A DNA stretch of 64,000 nucleotides from Paraglaciecola sp. L1A13 (GTDB lineage Bacteria; Pseudomonadota; Gammaproteobacteria; Enterobacterales; Alteromonadaceae), in contig NZ_CP047024.1 of the NCBI RefSeq assembly GCF_009796745.1, positions 2,976,001 through 3,040,000 of the forward strand, read 5' to 3'. Shown here piece after piece: positions 41,908 through 49,952 of the stretch. How positions within the stretch are numbered: position 1 is the first letter of the stretch; every line of letters starts with the position of its first letter. Position numbers and translations under genes: made by a program. Under the pieces are notes generated by a model, which was not told where the DNA came from, did not search any database, and was given only the letters and a program-made list of their open reading frames with translations.

Positions 41908-44586
41908 TTATGCAGACTCCTCTGGATCAGTTAACTCAAAAATATAAGCCATAGCTCTGCTGAGCGCTTTATTACTGGGGTTACCTGGTTTTAAACTAGT
42001 GGTTGCCAACGTATCTTGTGTGGTAACGCGGCTTACTTCCATCCATTCACGCAGTACTGTTGTCCAACCCAACTGCCTAGCTGTTAATTCTCCTTGGTCA
42101 AACGCGGCTTGATCTGAGCCGCCGTTTAACAGCGCTTCTTGCCAACTTGCGTGATTATCTGGACGCAGTCCTTCACCCAACATTTCACTACTGTAGCCTG
42201 AGTGACTCGGTCCTTTTTCGTTAATTGCGTCTCCGGACACAATCGTGCGCCATTCATTTAACCTGCGACGATCGAGGTTCCAGTTTTTGAATACTTGGTA
42301 GACTTTATTGACGTTATTATCTTTACTGTCTTTTAAATCAGCAACCATATGAGTGACTGCACTCATGCTCAGAATGGCGCCAAAATCCCCTGCAATACTC
42401 ATTAGCGTATCGGTATATAGTGCGGTATCGGAGTTATGAACGTAGTCCCATCCGTGCTCCCCTTCACCTGTTTCAATAAACGGTGCACTCCCTAAGTTTC
42501 GCTCAAGCGGCACAGGACCCTGTTTACTAAATCTCATTGATTGAGCCGACTTTCTGCTATGAAATAAAATGTAGTCAGTATCAACTTCTGTTGTGCCTAT
42601 TTGCTTAAAAACTTGAGCTTGCACGTCATGTTCCGCTGCAGATTTTTCAGTGTCACCATGATCGGCGAATAACGCGCCAGCAGGCATTAAATAGTCAGGA
42701 TCCTCAGGATGTACGATAACGCCTTCCAATTTACCAGTAGTACCAGTACCCGGTTCCACAACGTTATTTTTGAGAAAATCTAGGTAGTCTTGTAACGTTA
42801 TGGGTGTGATCGGAGCACTGATCGTTTGTGGGTTGCGGCCGTCTTCGTGCGAGGAAAAAACAAGTTGATAGCGATCGCTTCGGATATATAAATCACCTGC
42901 GCCAGTCCACCATAGCTTTACTAACTCCCGAGATCCGCTTGGAAACCCTGTTGCAGGAATATTATCATCAGCAAGTTGTTGGTCGTGATGCAGGGTTGTG
43001 TCATCAAACAATCTGACAAATCTTGGTATGGCTAGCCCTCCAGCAGGCTTGTCCGGAATTTTGGGGTTTTTAATAAAAAGAGGAATGACAAACCAAGCAA
43101 CGATCATAATCAAAACCCACAATACAAATCCAAACCAGAACCTAGGTTCTTCAAATGCAGTTGTGGCATTTTCATTCGAATCCGCCAATAGCGGAATAAT
43201 ATAAACAAATAGCAAAAATAAAATGAGCATCACCAGCGGCCCGCTGTGAATAGCACCAAGCGCCATATTTGCCATTTGATCTTTGAAATACTCCGCAATA
43301 CCGATAATGCTTTGCAACCCGGTAAATATCAGAGGTAGTACGAAAAAAACAGGCCATGATAAACCGGCAGGCAAATCATCAACACCCAACGTAGACAGCA
43401 TCGTTATACCAGCGACAGCCGAAATGATAGAACCACTCATACCTAACCAATATCGGCCTTCTACTCCGTGGGTAGTGACACTTCCAAGTAACGCACCAAA
43501 GCCAATTGAAAAAGGTGTACCGAACATCAATGGCGTTGAGACGAATTCCATCCATGCACGTTCGGTGTGCTTGCTGTTGTCGGAGAGGTAGATGTGTTTG
43601 CCGTGAGGCAATACTGCTGTAATCAAAGGCAATGCCAATGCTGGCACAAAAAACAGCGAAAGCCAGCCCCATACGCTCCAATAACCGTAACCATAACCCT
43701 TAGCAATTACACCATGGCGCAACGTGTTATAGCCATCTTTAACAAAACTGGCATTCATGGCCACATGTGACCCTAACGATTGCAGATGCTGATCAAATTG
43801 ATGTAATCCTTTTCTAGGATTACTTCCCGCTGTATAGGTGCGCTCTAATGCCCCAGCATAAGCACCGAAGAAGGGTTCAGGTAGGTTTTCTGAAGGCCAC
43901 CATTTATCCCAGTCGTTGCCACTTAAGGTGCGTTCTCGTTGTAATAAATCTCTTGCCACTAAAGCATCAATCTCCCCCTCAACAATTGCATGTTGATTAC
44001 CATCTGGCTTAGGCGCTCCACTCCACTCGTAAGCATTGATATAAGGATGAGAAACAACATCAGCGGCGATATGACAAAGGTGACCAAGCACATAAGCTCG
44101 CATTTTTTGAAGGCTTGCTGTTCGTTCAGTCGGATCAGTGATTGTGGAATTAATTCCATTTTTAACCTGATCCCAAAATTGCATTATGAAATCGCAGGTT
44201 TGTGCATTGACTATTTCTCTGTCTGAGGATGGAGTACCTTTGTGGATCGTATCAAAAACCCACGCATTACCAGGCGTTAAAACGCTTGAAAAGGCTGTGA
44301 TATCAGGCCCCATTGAACCAAGCACAGCATATTGAGATATGGGATAGCTCTCATGATCTTCGCCTACGGGTCCAGCAAATAGTAGCCCTTTCATTTCAGT
44401 GCGAGGACGAGGTTCACTGGTAAAAATGGTTAGTGTCTCTTTTGCTATGGCCAACAACTGTCTATCCAAAGTGGACACAGGACCTGGGCCGTCTCCTTCA
44501 ACCTTGGTTTTTAGTACGGTGTAGATATCTTTGACCCGCTCTTTGGCCAATAACATGATTGTTTTATGTGTTAATACGGCTGGCAT
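41908..44586 (-). CDS. Zinc-dependent phospholipase C-like protein with multiple membrane helices
   Basis: 892 residues. Residues 1-230 match the zinc-dependent phospholipase C / S1-like fold: LTHKTI (H7), GSMGPDI (D95), the ligand helix YVLGHLCHIAADVVSHPYIN (H169, H172, D176, H180) and HAIVEGEID (H199, E203). Residues about 300-505 hold about six hydrophobic helices, among them GWLSLFFVPALALPLITAVL and FGFVLWVLIMIVAWFVIPLF. The last 390 residues are soluble. It has no signal peptide. Operon position after the tape-measure-like gene and before the terminator-like gene suggests either a toxic cargo that inserts in a target membrane or an inner-membrane anchor for the machine. The phospholipase label is by motif, not proof of activity. 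Confidence 0.7.
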   Translation of the reverse strand: MPAVLTHKTIMLLAKERVKDIYTVLKTKVEGDGPGPVSTLDRQLLAIAKETLTIFTSEPRPRTEMKGLLFAGPVGEDHESYPISQYAVLGSMGPDITAFSSVLTPGNAWVFDTIHKGTPSSDREIVNAQTCDFIMQFWDQVKNGINSTITDPTERTASLQKMRAYVLGHLCHIAADVVSHPYINAYEWSGAPKPDGNQHAIVEGEIDALVARDLLQRERTLSGNDWDKWWPSENLPEPFFGAYAGALERTYTAGSNPRKGLHQFDQHLQSLGSHVAMNASFVKDGYNTLRHGVIAKGYGYGYWSVWGWLSLFFVPALALPLITAVLPHGKHIYLSDNSKHTERAWMEFVSTPLMFGTPFSIGFGALLGSVTTHGVEGRYWLGMSGSIISAVAGITMLSTLGVDDLPAGLSWPVFFVLPLIFTGLQSIIGIAEYFKDQMANMALGAIHSGPLVMLILFLLFVYIIPLLADSNENATTAFEEPRFWFGFVLWVLIMIVAWFVIPLFIKNPKIPDKPAGGLAIPRFVRLFDDTTLHHDQQLADDNIPATGFPSGSRELVKLWWTGAGDLYIRSDRYQLVFSSHEDGRNPQTISAPITPITLQDYLDFLKNNVVEPGTGTTGKLEGVIVHPEDPDYLMPAGALFADHGDTEKSAAEHDVQAQVFKQIGTTEVDTDYILFHSRKSAQSMRFSKQGPVPLERNLGSAPFIETGEGEHGWDYVHNSDTALYTDTLMSIAGDFGAILSMSAVTHMVADLKDSKDNNVNKVYQVFKNWNLDRRRLNEWRTIVSGDAINEKGPSHSGYSSEMLGEGLRPDNHASWQEALLNGGSDQAAFDQGELTARQLGWTTVLREWMEVSRVTTQDTLATTSLKPGNPSNKALSRAMAYIFELTDPEESA

Positions 44587-44588
44587 AA

Positions 44589-47500
44589 TTAGGTACTCAC
44601 ACTGACTGGTTGAGAAGTTGATGTACTGCCTATTTGATCCGGAAGCGCATCTTGTAAACGTGTAAAAGCCTCGGTTGTATCCGCTAACCCTGTATTAACT
44701 TTTTGACTCAGGCTATCGAGTACATCGAGTATTGGTTTGAGTAAATTTTGTAAATCAATCATTTGAAGAGCAGCTAATATGTCCTGAAACACTTCACTCG
44801 GCGTTTTCAGTATCTCTTGTGCATCTAATTTACTTAATACCCTTGAACTACTGGATTCCAACGCCTCAATTGCAGCGGTTAATGGGCCTAACGGATCAAA
44901 TGCCAGAACGTCTGATTGAGTTTGTATAAACGATGCTTTGGTTTCTCCCAATATTTCATCAGGATGCATCTTAGTTATCTGATCTCGCGTAGCTTGGTGT
45001 ATGGCATCCAAATCGACGATCAACGTATTTAAGCTTAGTTGTGTCTCTAGTGCCTGGATCTCCGTTATGCCATCCAGAATTGGATTGAGGAAACCATCAA
45101 CAAAATCTGCTAAACGATCCTTTAGGGCGCTCACAATAGGGGTAACTATTCCAGCCAACCTTGCTGGCGTGGCAGTATCAAATATATCCGCGACAAATTG
45201 CTGAATTCCTTTATCTAGGTCATTCACGCCCAATAAGGTGAGTATCTCTACGAAAAAAGTCTTGGCGAAAGCCATCGGTTGAAACACGCGTTGAAGCTTA
45301 CTTACCGCAATATCTACTTCAGATAGACCTTCATTAGCCAATTCAGTGAAATCGCTACTAGCTTGTTGAAGTGCCAGCAAATAACGCTGCTGTAGACCGA
45401 CGAAAGGTGTTAGTTTTGTGTCGATATTGAGTTCAGCAATACATGTCGATAATTCGGTTTTAACGCGCCCATCAGGGAATGCAATTAATGCTGAATTGAG
45501 GTTGTTTAATTGCGGTTGCAGACGAACAATGATTTGAATTAGATCTACTTGCTGCGCAGCTTGGTAGGCAGTATCTATTTGTGCGGATGCTTTATTTGCC
45601 AACGAGACTAATTGACTTGTGCCTTCCCCTTCTCTCATCCATTCAAAAATAATGGCAAAACTATCAGCCCTTGATTGCCCCGCTCTTCCCCCCAAAACGC
45701 CACTAATAAAACTCCCAATTATGTAGGCGAGTTCTTTTGTAGGTAAGGTAGCCGCTTGCTGTTTTATTTCATTTACGGCCTGTTCTAATAATGGTTCAAT
45801 TTGGTTTGGGTCAAGGGGATCAAGAAGATCTAAAATTTGTTGACGCAAACTAAGTATTTTATCGTTCCACTCATCTAATTTGAGATTAGCAAACAATGCT
45901 TGTCTGGCCTCAGACAGTGTATTCTCTAAATCTTCAAGTAACACTGAGGGCTTAAACTCATCTACCTTTTCGACGACTTGATCAAACCCCTCATTTAAAG
46001 GTGCTAGGGTATGCTCTAAATCAAAGCCAGAAAGTAAATCTTTCACTGAATCAATTGCTTGTTGAATAGGATCTAAGGCCACAGTAGGTGTTAACTCGGC
46101 AATTTTGTTCTGCACACCTTCTAACTGCTGGTTAATTTGCTCGGCGAAAGCTTGAGGATCACCTTGAGCCACAACATCTAAAACCTCATCATATTTCGCT
46201 TGAATCGAGCTCAATGCGGCCTCTAAATCTGGACGCAGTTCGAATTTTCCATCATCGCCAATCTGTAAAAGATTTTTGAGGTCATTTTGCAGCTCTTCAA
46301 GATCGACTTGCTTGATCGGTTTCACCAGATCAACCACCTCTTGCTCCATCGAATCTGGCAATAAATCAAATGGCACCTTGTCCACAACACCAGTGGTTGT
46401 ATCAATAGCCTCAGTGACTGTATCAAAATACGGCGCCATATCAGCTTGACCAAGTGCGTTGGCAAAAACTTGAATTTTCTCAGCCACTTCACCAATTATC
46501 CCCTCAAGTGCTAACGAATCGACATAGCTTTTGACCGTTTGGAATACTTGCTCTAATTCAGCTTTAACAGAATCAACTGCATTTTCAGAAGTATTCAACG
46601 CCGCCTGAAGTGATGCTAGCGCAGCTCCTAACACCGCTTGAATTTCCGTAATAAGTTCACTGATAAAATTGAGTGCTGTTGTGATTGGTACTAATACATT
46701 TTGAATAGTGTCGACCAGTGTATTGACTGGAACCGATGCCACTGCTTGTCGAATGCTGCTTAGTCCTTGCTGTAATTCTAATTTTAACGTTTGCAGGGCT
46801 TCATTTAATGCTGTTGGCACCTCCAACACCACTTCTAGCGCTTGATGAATCGGTGACATTAAAGCGTCAATGTCAAAGGCAGTAATACCTTGTGCCACTT
46901 CGGCTGTCTTACCTTCTAATAGCGTTAACCACCCGTCTAACGTTTCGACCGGCGCTTGAGCAAAATCCACCATAAATAACGGCTGTAATTGATCAGCCAG
47001 TTGTTGAACTAAATCTTCTAACTGACTGATATCAAGGTTGCCTAATTCAAGCGCTGAATTGTGAATCGATAACTTTAAATCACCAGGGTTTAACTGTACT
47101 AAAGTCGCTTCGCCAAAAGCCATGCCTTCGGCAATGGCATCGTGCAAACCATTAACCGATAATTTTACGTTGGCGATCGCCTGCTTAGCGGCAGTTACTT
47201 GGTTTTCATCGTTGATATCTAACTGCTGTAAAAAATCGACTAAAGGAGCTACGCTGCCGGCTCCTAATTGTTTTTCTATAACGTCGATTGATGCATTAAT
47301 GCGTTCGTGGTCAAGTTGAGCTTGAATCACCTTAGCTAATTTTTCGCCGTCTTCAAGACGATTCCACACGCTCATTAAATTGCCAATAAGCTTAACAATG
47401 GAATCAAAAGCCGGTAATAAATCCGCCATCTTAAACTGATTAATATCGATGTTACTGCCAGTAATGTCGGCAAGGCTTTCGATAAACGCCTTGGCAGACT

Positions 47501-47915
47501 GAATACTTAAGTTTCCTTCCATCAACTCTGATAACTTGCTTAGCTTAGCCAGAAAATCTTCGTTACCCGCTAAACCAATTTCAAACTCGGCTTGAAGTTT
47601 CTCCAGACTGTTTGAGATATCTAATTCATTTAGTTGCTTTGCCAAATCAACTATTTTACTGATGGATTCCACATTGACTGAACCCGATAAATGACTAATA
47701 ACTGGGCTAAGATTGCTCAGTACTTGCTGAACACCTTGTGTAATAAGCGATAAATCGATGCTTTCATTGTTGCGCGATGCGATTGAAAATTGGCTGCTAA
47801 TATCTGGAATGCTAACCACGTCTAAATCGTTTAAAGATGCAGTAATATTGCCTTCTAAATTAAGTAAAGGGCCACTGGTATCCAATTTAGCACTTAATTC
47901 AATGCTGAGACCCAT
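44589..47915 (-). CDS. Large amphipathic helical protein, candidate tape measure
   Basis: About 1108 residues, nearly all helix, with heptad-like leucine patterns and many Q/E/D residues (LDPLDPNQIEPLLEQAVNEI, IQAVLGAALASLQAALNTSE, QDILAALQMIDLQNLLKPIL). The N-terminal 60 residues are beta-like. No membrane anchor or signal peptide. The ATG at 47915 is chosen for its GGAAGGGG ribosome-binding site inside the end of the upstream gene; an upstream ATG at 47945 is less likely. A tape measure of this size would span up to about 165 nm if one straight helix (0.15 nm per residue). The position at the front of the operon is unusual for a tape measure. Confidence 0.6.
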   Translation of the reverse strand: MGLSIELSAKLDTSGPLLNLEGNITASLNDLDVVSIPDISSQFSIASRNNESIDLSLITQGVQQVLSNLSPVISHLSGSVNVESISKIVDLAKQLNELDISNSLEKLQAEFEIGLAGNEDFLAKLSKLSELMEGNLSIQSAKAFIESLADITGSNIDINQFKMADLLPAFDSIVKLIGNLMSVWNRLEDGEKLAKVIQAQLDHERINASIDVIEKQLGAGSVAPLVDFLQQLDINDENQVTAAKQAIANVKLSVNGLHDAIAEGMAFGEATLVQLNPGDLKLSIHNSALELGNLDISQLEDLVQQLADQLQPLFMVDFAQAPVETLDGWLTLLEGKTAEVAQGITAFDIDALMSPIHQALEVVLEVPTALNEALQTLKLELQQGLSSIRQAVASVPVNTLVDTIQNVLVPITTALNFISELITEIQAVLGAALASLQAALNTSENAVDSVKAELEQVFQTVKSYVDSLALEGIIGEVAEKIQVFANALGQADMAPYFDTVTEAIDTTTGVVDKVPFDLLPDSMEQEVVDLVKPIKQVDLEELQNDLKNLLQIGDDGKFELRPDLEAALSSIQAKYDEVLDVVAQGDPQAFAEQINQQLEGVQNKIAELTPTVALDPIQQAIDSVKDLLSGFDLEHTLAPLNEGFDQVVEKVDEFKPSVLLEDLENTLSEARQALFANLKLDEWNDKILSLRQQILDLLDPLDPNQIEPLLEQAVNEIKQQAATLPTKELAYIIGSFISGVLGGRAGQSRADSFAIIFEWMREGEGTSQLVSLANKASAQIDTAYQAAQQVDLIQIIVRLQPQLNNLNSALIAFPDGRVKTELSTCIAELNIDTKLTPFVGLQQRYLLALQQASSDFTELANEGLSEVDIAVSKLQRVFQPMAFAKTFFVEILTLLGVNDLDKGIQQFVADIFDTATPARLAGIVTPIVSALKDRLADFVDGFLNPILDGITEIQALETQLSLNTLIVDLDAIHQATRDQITKMHPDEILGETKASFIQTQSDVLAFDPLGPLTAAIEALESSSSRVLSKLDAQEILKTPSEVFQDILAALQMIDLQNLLKPILDVLDSLSQKVNTGLADTTEAFTRLQDALPDQIGSTSTSQPVSVST

Positions 47916-47916
47916 G

Positions 47917-48522
47917 TTAGTCCCCTTCCGCTGGAGTTGAGTCAAACAAGGATTCTAGTGGCGTAAACAAATCCGCTGCACCTGCGAGTACATCTTTTAA
48001 GGTTTGTGCCGCAGGTTCGATAGGTTGTAATAAGTCCCCTATATCAGGTAGAGGCACAAGTAATCCGGGTAAATCAAGCAGGTCAAGACCCAACTCAATA
48101 TCTAAGCTAAGGTCAGGGGCGACTAAACCTAAGCCTGGGCTAGCGGGTTCAGGTGGCTCGGTGTATTCTCGTAAACGTATGAAATAAAAGAATTGTCCTG
48201 GGTAATCAGCATTTTCTTCCAAGCTCAATGTTTCAATAATGACTTGTTCCAATTCTGACTCATTTACAATGTCAGCAACGAAATCTACCGGTTTGGCTTC
48301 AAGAAATGCCTTTCTAACATTTTCGGTAAGAAACTCATCCCGAGCCTCGTCGCCATACAAAGAGCCACTAATATCGACCACCAAAGCCCCGCGCCCCAGA
48401 TCTTGGTGTAAATCTCCAGATAACCCAGGCACAGGCAATCTCAATAATCGACGAGACTCCTGCGATTGGATATTAGAAATTCTGGGGATTTCCCAACCAT
48501 TGATCATGGGTTTGATTAGCAT
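47917..48522 (-). CDS. First operon gene: gpU/DNA-circularisation-like baseplate or tail protein
   Basis: 201 residues behind an AGGGAG ribosome-binding site. The N-terminal 130 residues (SRRLLRLPVPGLSGDLHQDL, GALVVDISGSLYGDEARDE) resemble the N-terminal domain of the phage DNA-circularisation (Mu gp43/DNA_circ_N) and gpU group, which occur beside the tape measure in phage tails. The C-terminal 60 residues are Pro/Leu/Asp-rich and low in complexity. Adjacency to the large helical protein fits a tape-measure partner role. It is the first gene of the operon; the promoter should lie in the 322-bp gap upstream. Confidence 0.5.
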   Translation of the reverse strand: MLIKPMINGWEIPRISNIQSQESRRLLRLPVPGLSGDLHQDLGRGALVVDISGSLYGDEARDEFLTENVRKAFLEAKPVDFVADIVNESELEQVIIETLSLEENADYPGQFFYFIRLREYTEPPEPASPGLGLVAPDLSLDIELGLDLLDLPGLLVPLPDIGDLLQPIEPAAQTLKDVLAGAADLFTPLESLFDSTPAEGD

Positions 48523-48844
48523 GCCAATCTCCCTATAAATCCGTTTATATTTATCCGTCGTGTTCCTTCAAAATATGCACGTGGGACATTTTATTTCACT
48601 GACCCAGTTGTACTGTGCAATCTTTGTCAGCTTTTACACCGAATCATTACCTGAGTAATAAAACTAGCGGATGGCAGTGGATCACGACATGAATAAAACA
48701 GACTACAATAAGATCTATAATTAAAACGAAGATATAGGATTTATGAACCTTTAGATCTATATGAATTAACTTTTACATGCTTAAAAACATGGCAATATCA
48801 TGTTTATTTATCGATGGCGTTAGTGAGGTCGCGAGGGATTAAAA
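48523..48844. other. Intergenic region upstream of the tail-like operon
   Basis: A 322-bp region between the LuxR-type gene and the first operon gene, both on the minus strand, so it must hold the operon promoter. Seen here: two copies of AGATCTATA (48711-48719 and 48753-48761), the second in the palindrome TAGATCTA, and the inverted repeat at 48785-48805. No promoter can be assigned with confidence. Confidence 0.5.
48783..48807 (-). terminator. Weak candidate terminator of the LuxR-type gene
   Basis: On the minus strand AAACATG and CATGTTT pair around a 7-base loop and run into further T residues. The stem is AT-rich and only 7 bp, so it may instead be an operator. Confidence 0.35.
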
Positions 48845-49492
48845 TTAGTGTGATGGGTGACCGTTGACACTATAGCGTGCAACCGCTTCAGAACGACTTT
48901 TAACGTGCATGCGCTCAAGAATTTGATGTACATGATTTTTTACGGTAGATACCTCAATATTCAACCTTCGAGCAATCTCTTTGTTAGAAAGTCCTATCGC
49001 AATCAGCTGCATGACAATTGATTGTCTGCGTGTTAACACTGGGCGACCGTCATAAATTTGAGTCCCAATCTCCCGGACGCTCGAAATATTACTTCGGAAC
49101 AAATTAGCTATTTCTTTGGGGTAACACAAATGCCCAGAGTGGACCGTTGCAATACAATTTTTTAAGTCGTCCACTCCATCGCTGTTCGTTATGATACCTT
49201 CTACCCCTAAAGCAATATATTCACCCGATAATGTCATTCCAAAGCAAGAAGTAATTAACACGATTTTCGTTAAAGGCTGGACTTCTTTGATAGTGGTGAT
49301 TAGCAGCAGCACGTCATTAATGCTGCCATCTATTATTGCAATATCAGTGAAACATTGATCAATCGTTCTAATGGCTTGCTTGCTAGAGCTGTAGGTATTC
49401 GCAACTTTAATTCCCTTGCTGGAATTAAGGTGACTGGAGATAACTTCGCGGTAAATTCTACTTTCGATGATAAGACTTAATTCGATATCCAT
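48845..49492 (-). CDS. LuxR/NarL-type regulator with degenerate receiver domain
   Basis: 215 residues. The C-terminal HTH is standard LuxR/NarL (LTRRQSIVMQLIAIGLSNKE, IARRLNIEVSTVKNHV). The N-terminal domain looks like a receiver but lacks the acidic pair (IIESRIY in place of DD) and the conserved lysine (GIITNS). The phosphoacceptor position D55 (IIDGS) remains. This suggests control that does not depend on normal phosphorylation, or binding of a ligand instead. It is the nearest regulator to the tail-like operon and reads in the same direction, so it is a good candidate to control it. No kinase is adjacent. Confidence 0.8.
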   Translation of the reverse strand: MDIELSLIIESRIYREVISSHLNSSKGIKVANTYSSSKQAIRTIDQCFTDIAIIDGSINDVLLLITTIKEVQPLTKIVLITSCFGMTLSGEYIALGVEGIITNSDGVDDLKNCIATVHSGHLCYPKEIANLFRSNISSVREIGTQIYDGRPVLTRRQSIVMQLIAIGLSNKEIARRLNIEVSTVKNHVHQILERMHVKSRSEAVARYSVNGHPSH

Positions 49493-49952
49493 TCTGGCTA
49501 ATTCTTTATGTTTTATCAGTTTATGCCCTACTTCAACATCTCGCGTCTGACGAGGTAATTTTATTACACTGAGTATTTTTTAATCCCGTGTTCAAAGCAT
49601 AGTTTATATTTTGATAAAATCCTTTATTGGGTAACCCATACAACATTAAAATAGCCAAAATTCGTATCATCCCTAAACTCATTCAGATAGCGTCAAGACT
49701 CGGCGATTCGTTGTTTAGATACTCGCGATAGATAGCTTAAAAATTGGTTAAGATTCTTTTTTTGGATTTGTCACCGACGTATTCGAAGCAATGCCATTTT
49801 TAATACTACATTAGGCTAACCGAGTATTCTGTATGGTTATATCAGAACAGATTTAGTGCTTTTTGCTTTTTATGAAAGCAAAAAAAAAAGCCACATGCAG
49901 TATTATTGCATATGGCCTTTTGAATCTGTGCTACGTCGTATTGCGACTATTG
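49493..49952. other. Intergenic region with LuxR-gene promoter and receptor-gene terminator
   Basis: A 460-bp AT-rich gap between the TonB-receptor gene and the LuxR-type gene, both minus. It contains the terminator at 49880-49921 and must hold the LuxR-gene promoter. No small gene is seen. Confidence 0.45.
49880..49921 (-). terminator. Rho-independent terminator of the TonB-receptor gene
   Basis: A 10-bp stem GCCATATGCA / TGCATGTGGC (one G-U pair) with an 8-base loop, followed on the minus strand by about ten T residues. It ends the betaine operon. Confidence 0.9.

Noticed and set aside
43283..43681. Open frames of about 100 codons on both strands inside the phospholipase-like gene
   Set aside because: They overlap the membrane-helix part of a clear gene and have no start signals or known patterns.
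22078..48522. Interpretation as a complete prophage
   Set aside because: No capsid, portal, terminase, integrase, repressor or lysis genes; several large proteins are unlike phage genes.
22078..48522. Interpretation as a type VI secretion system
   Set aside because: No TssJLM membrane complex, TssK or ClpV; sheath is a single gp18-type protein, and hub and spike are separate rather than a fused VgrG.
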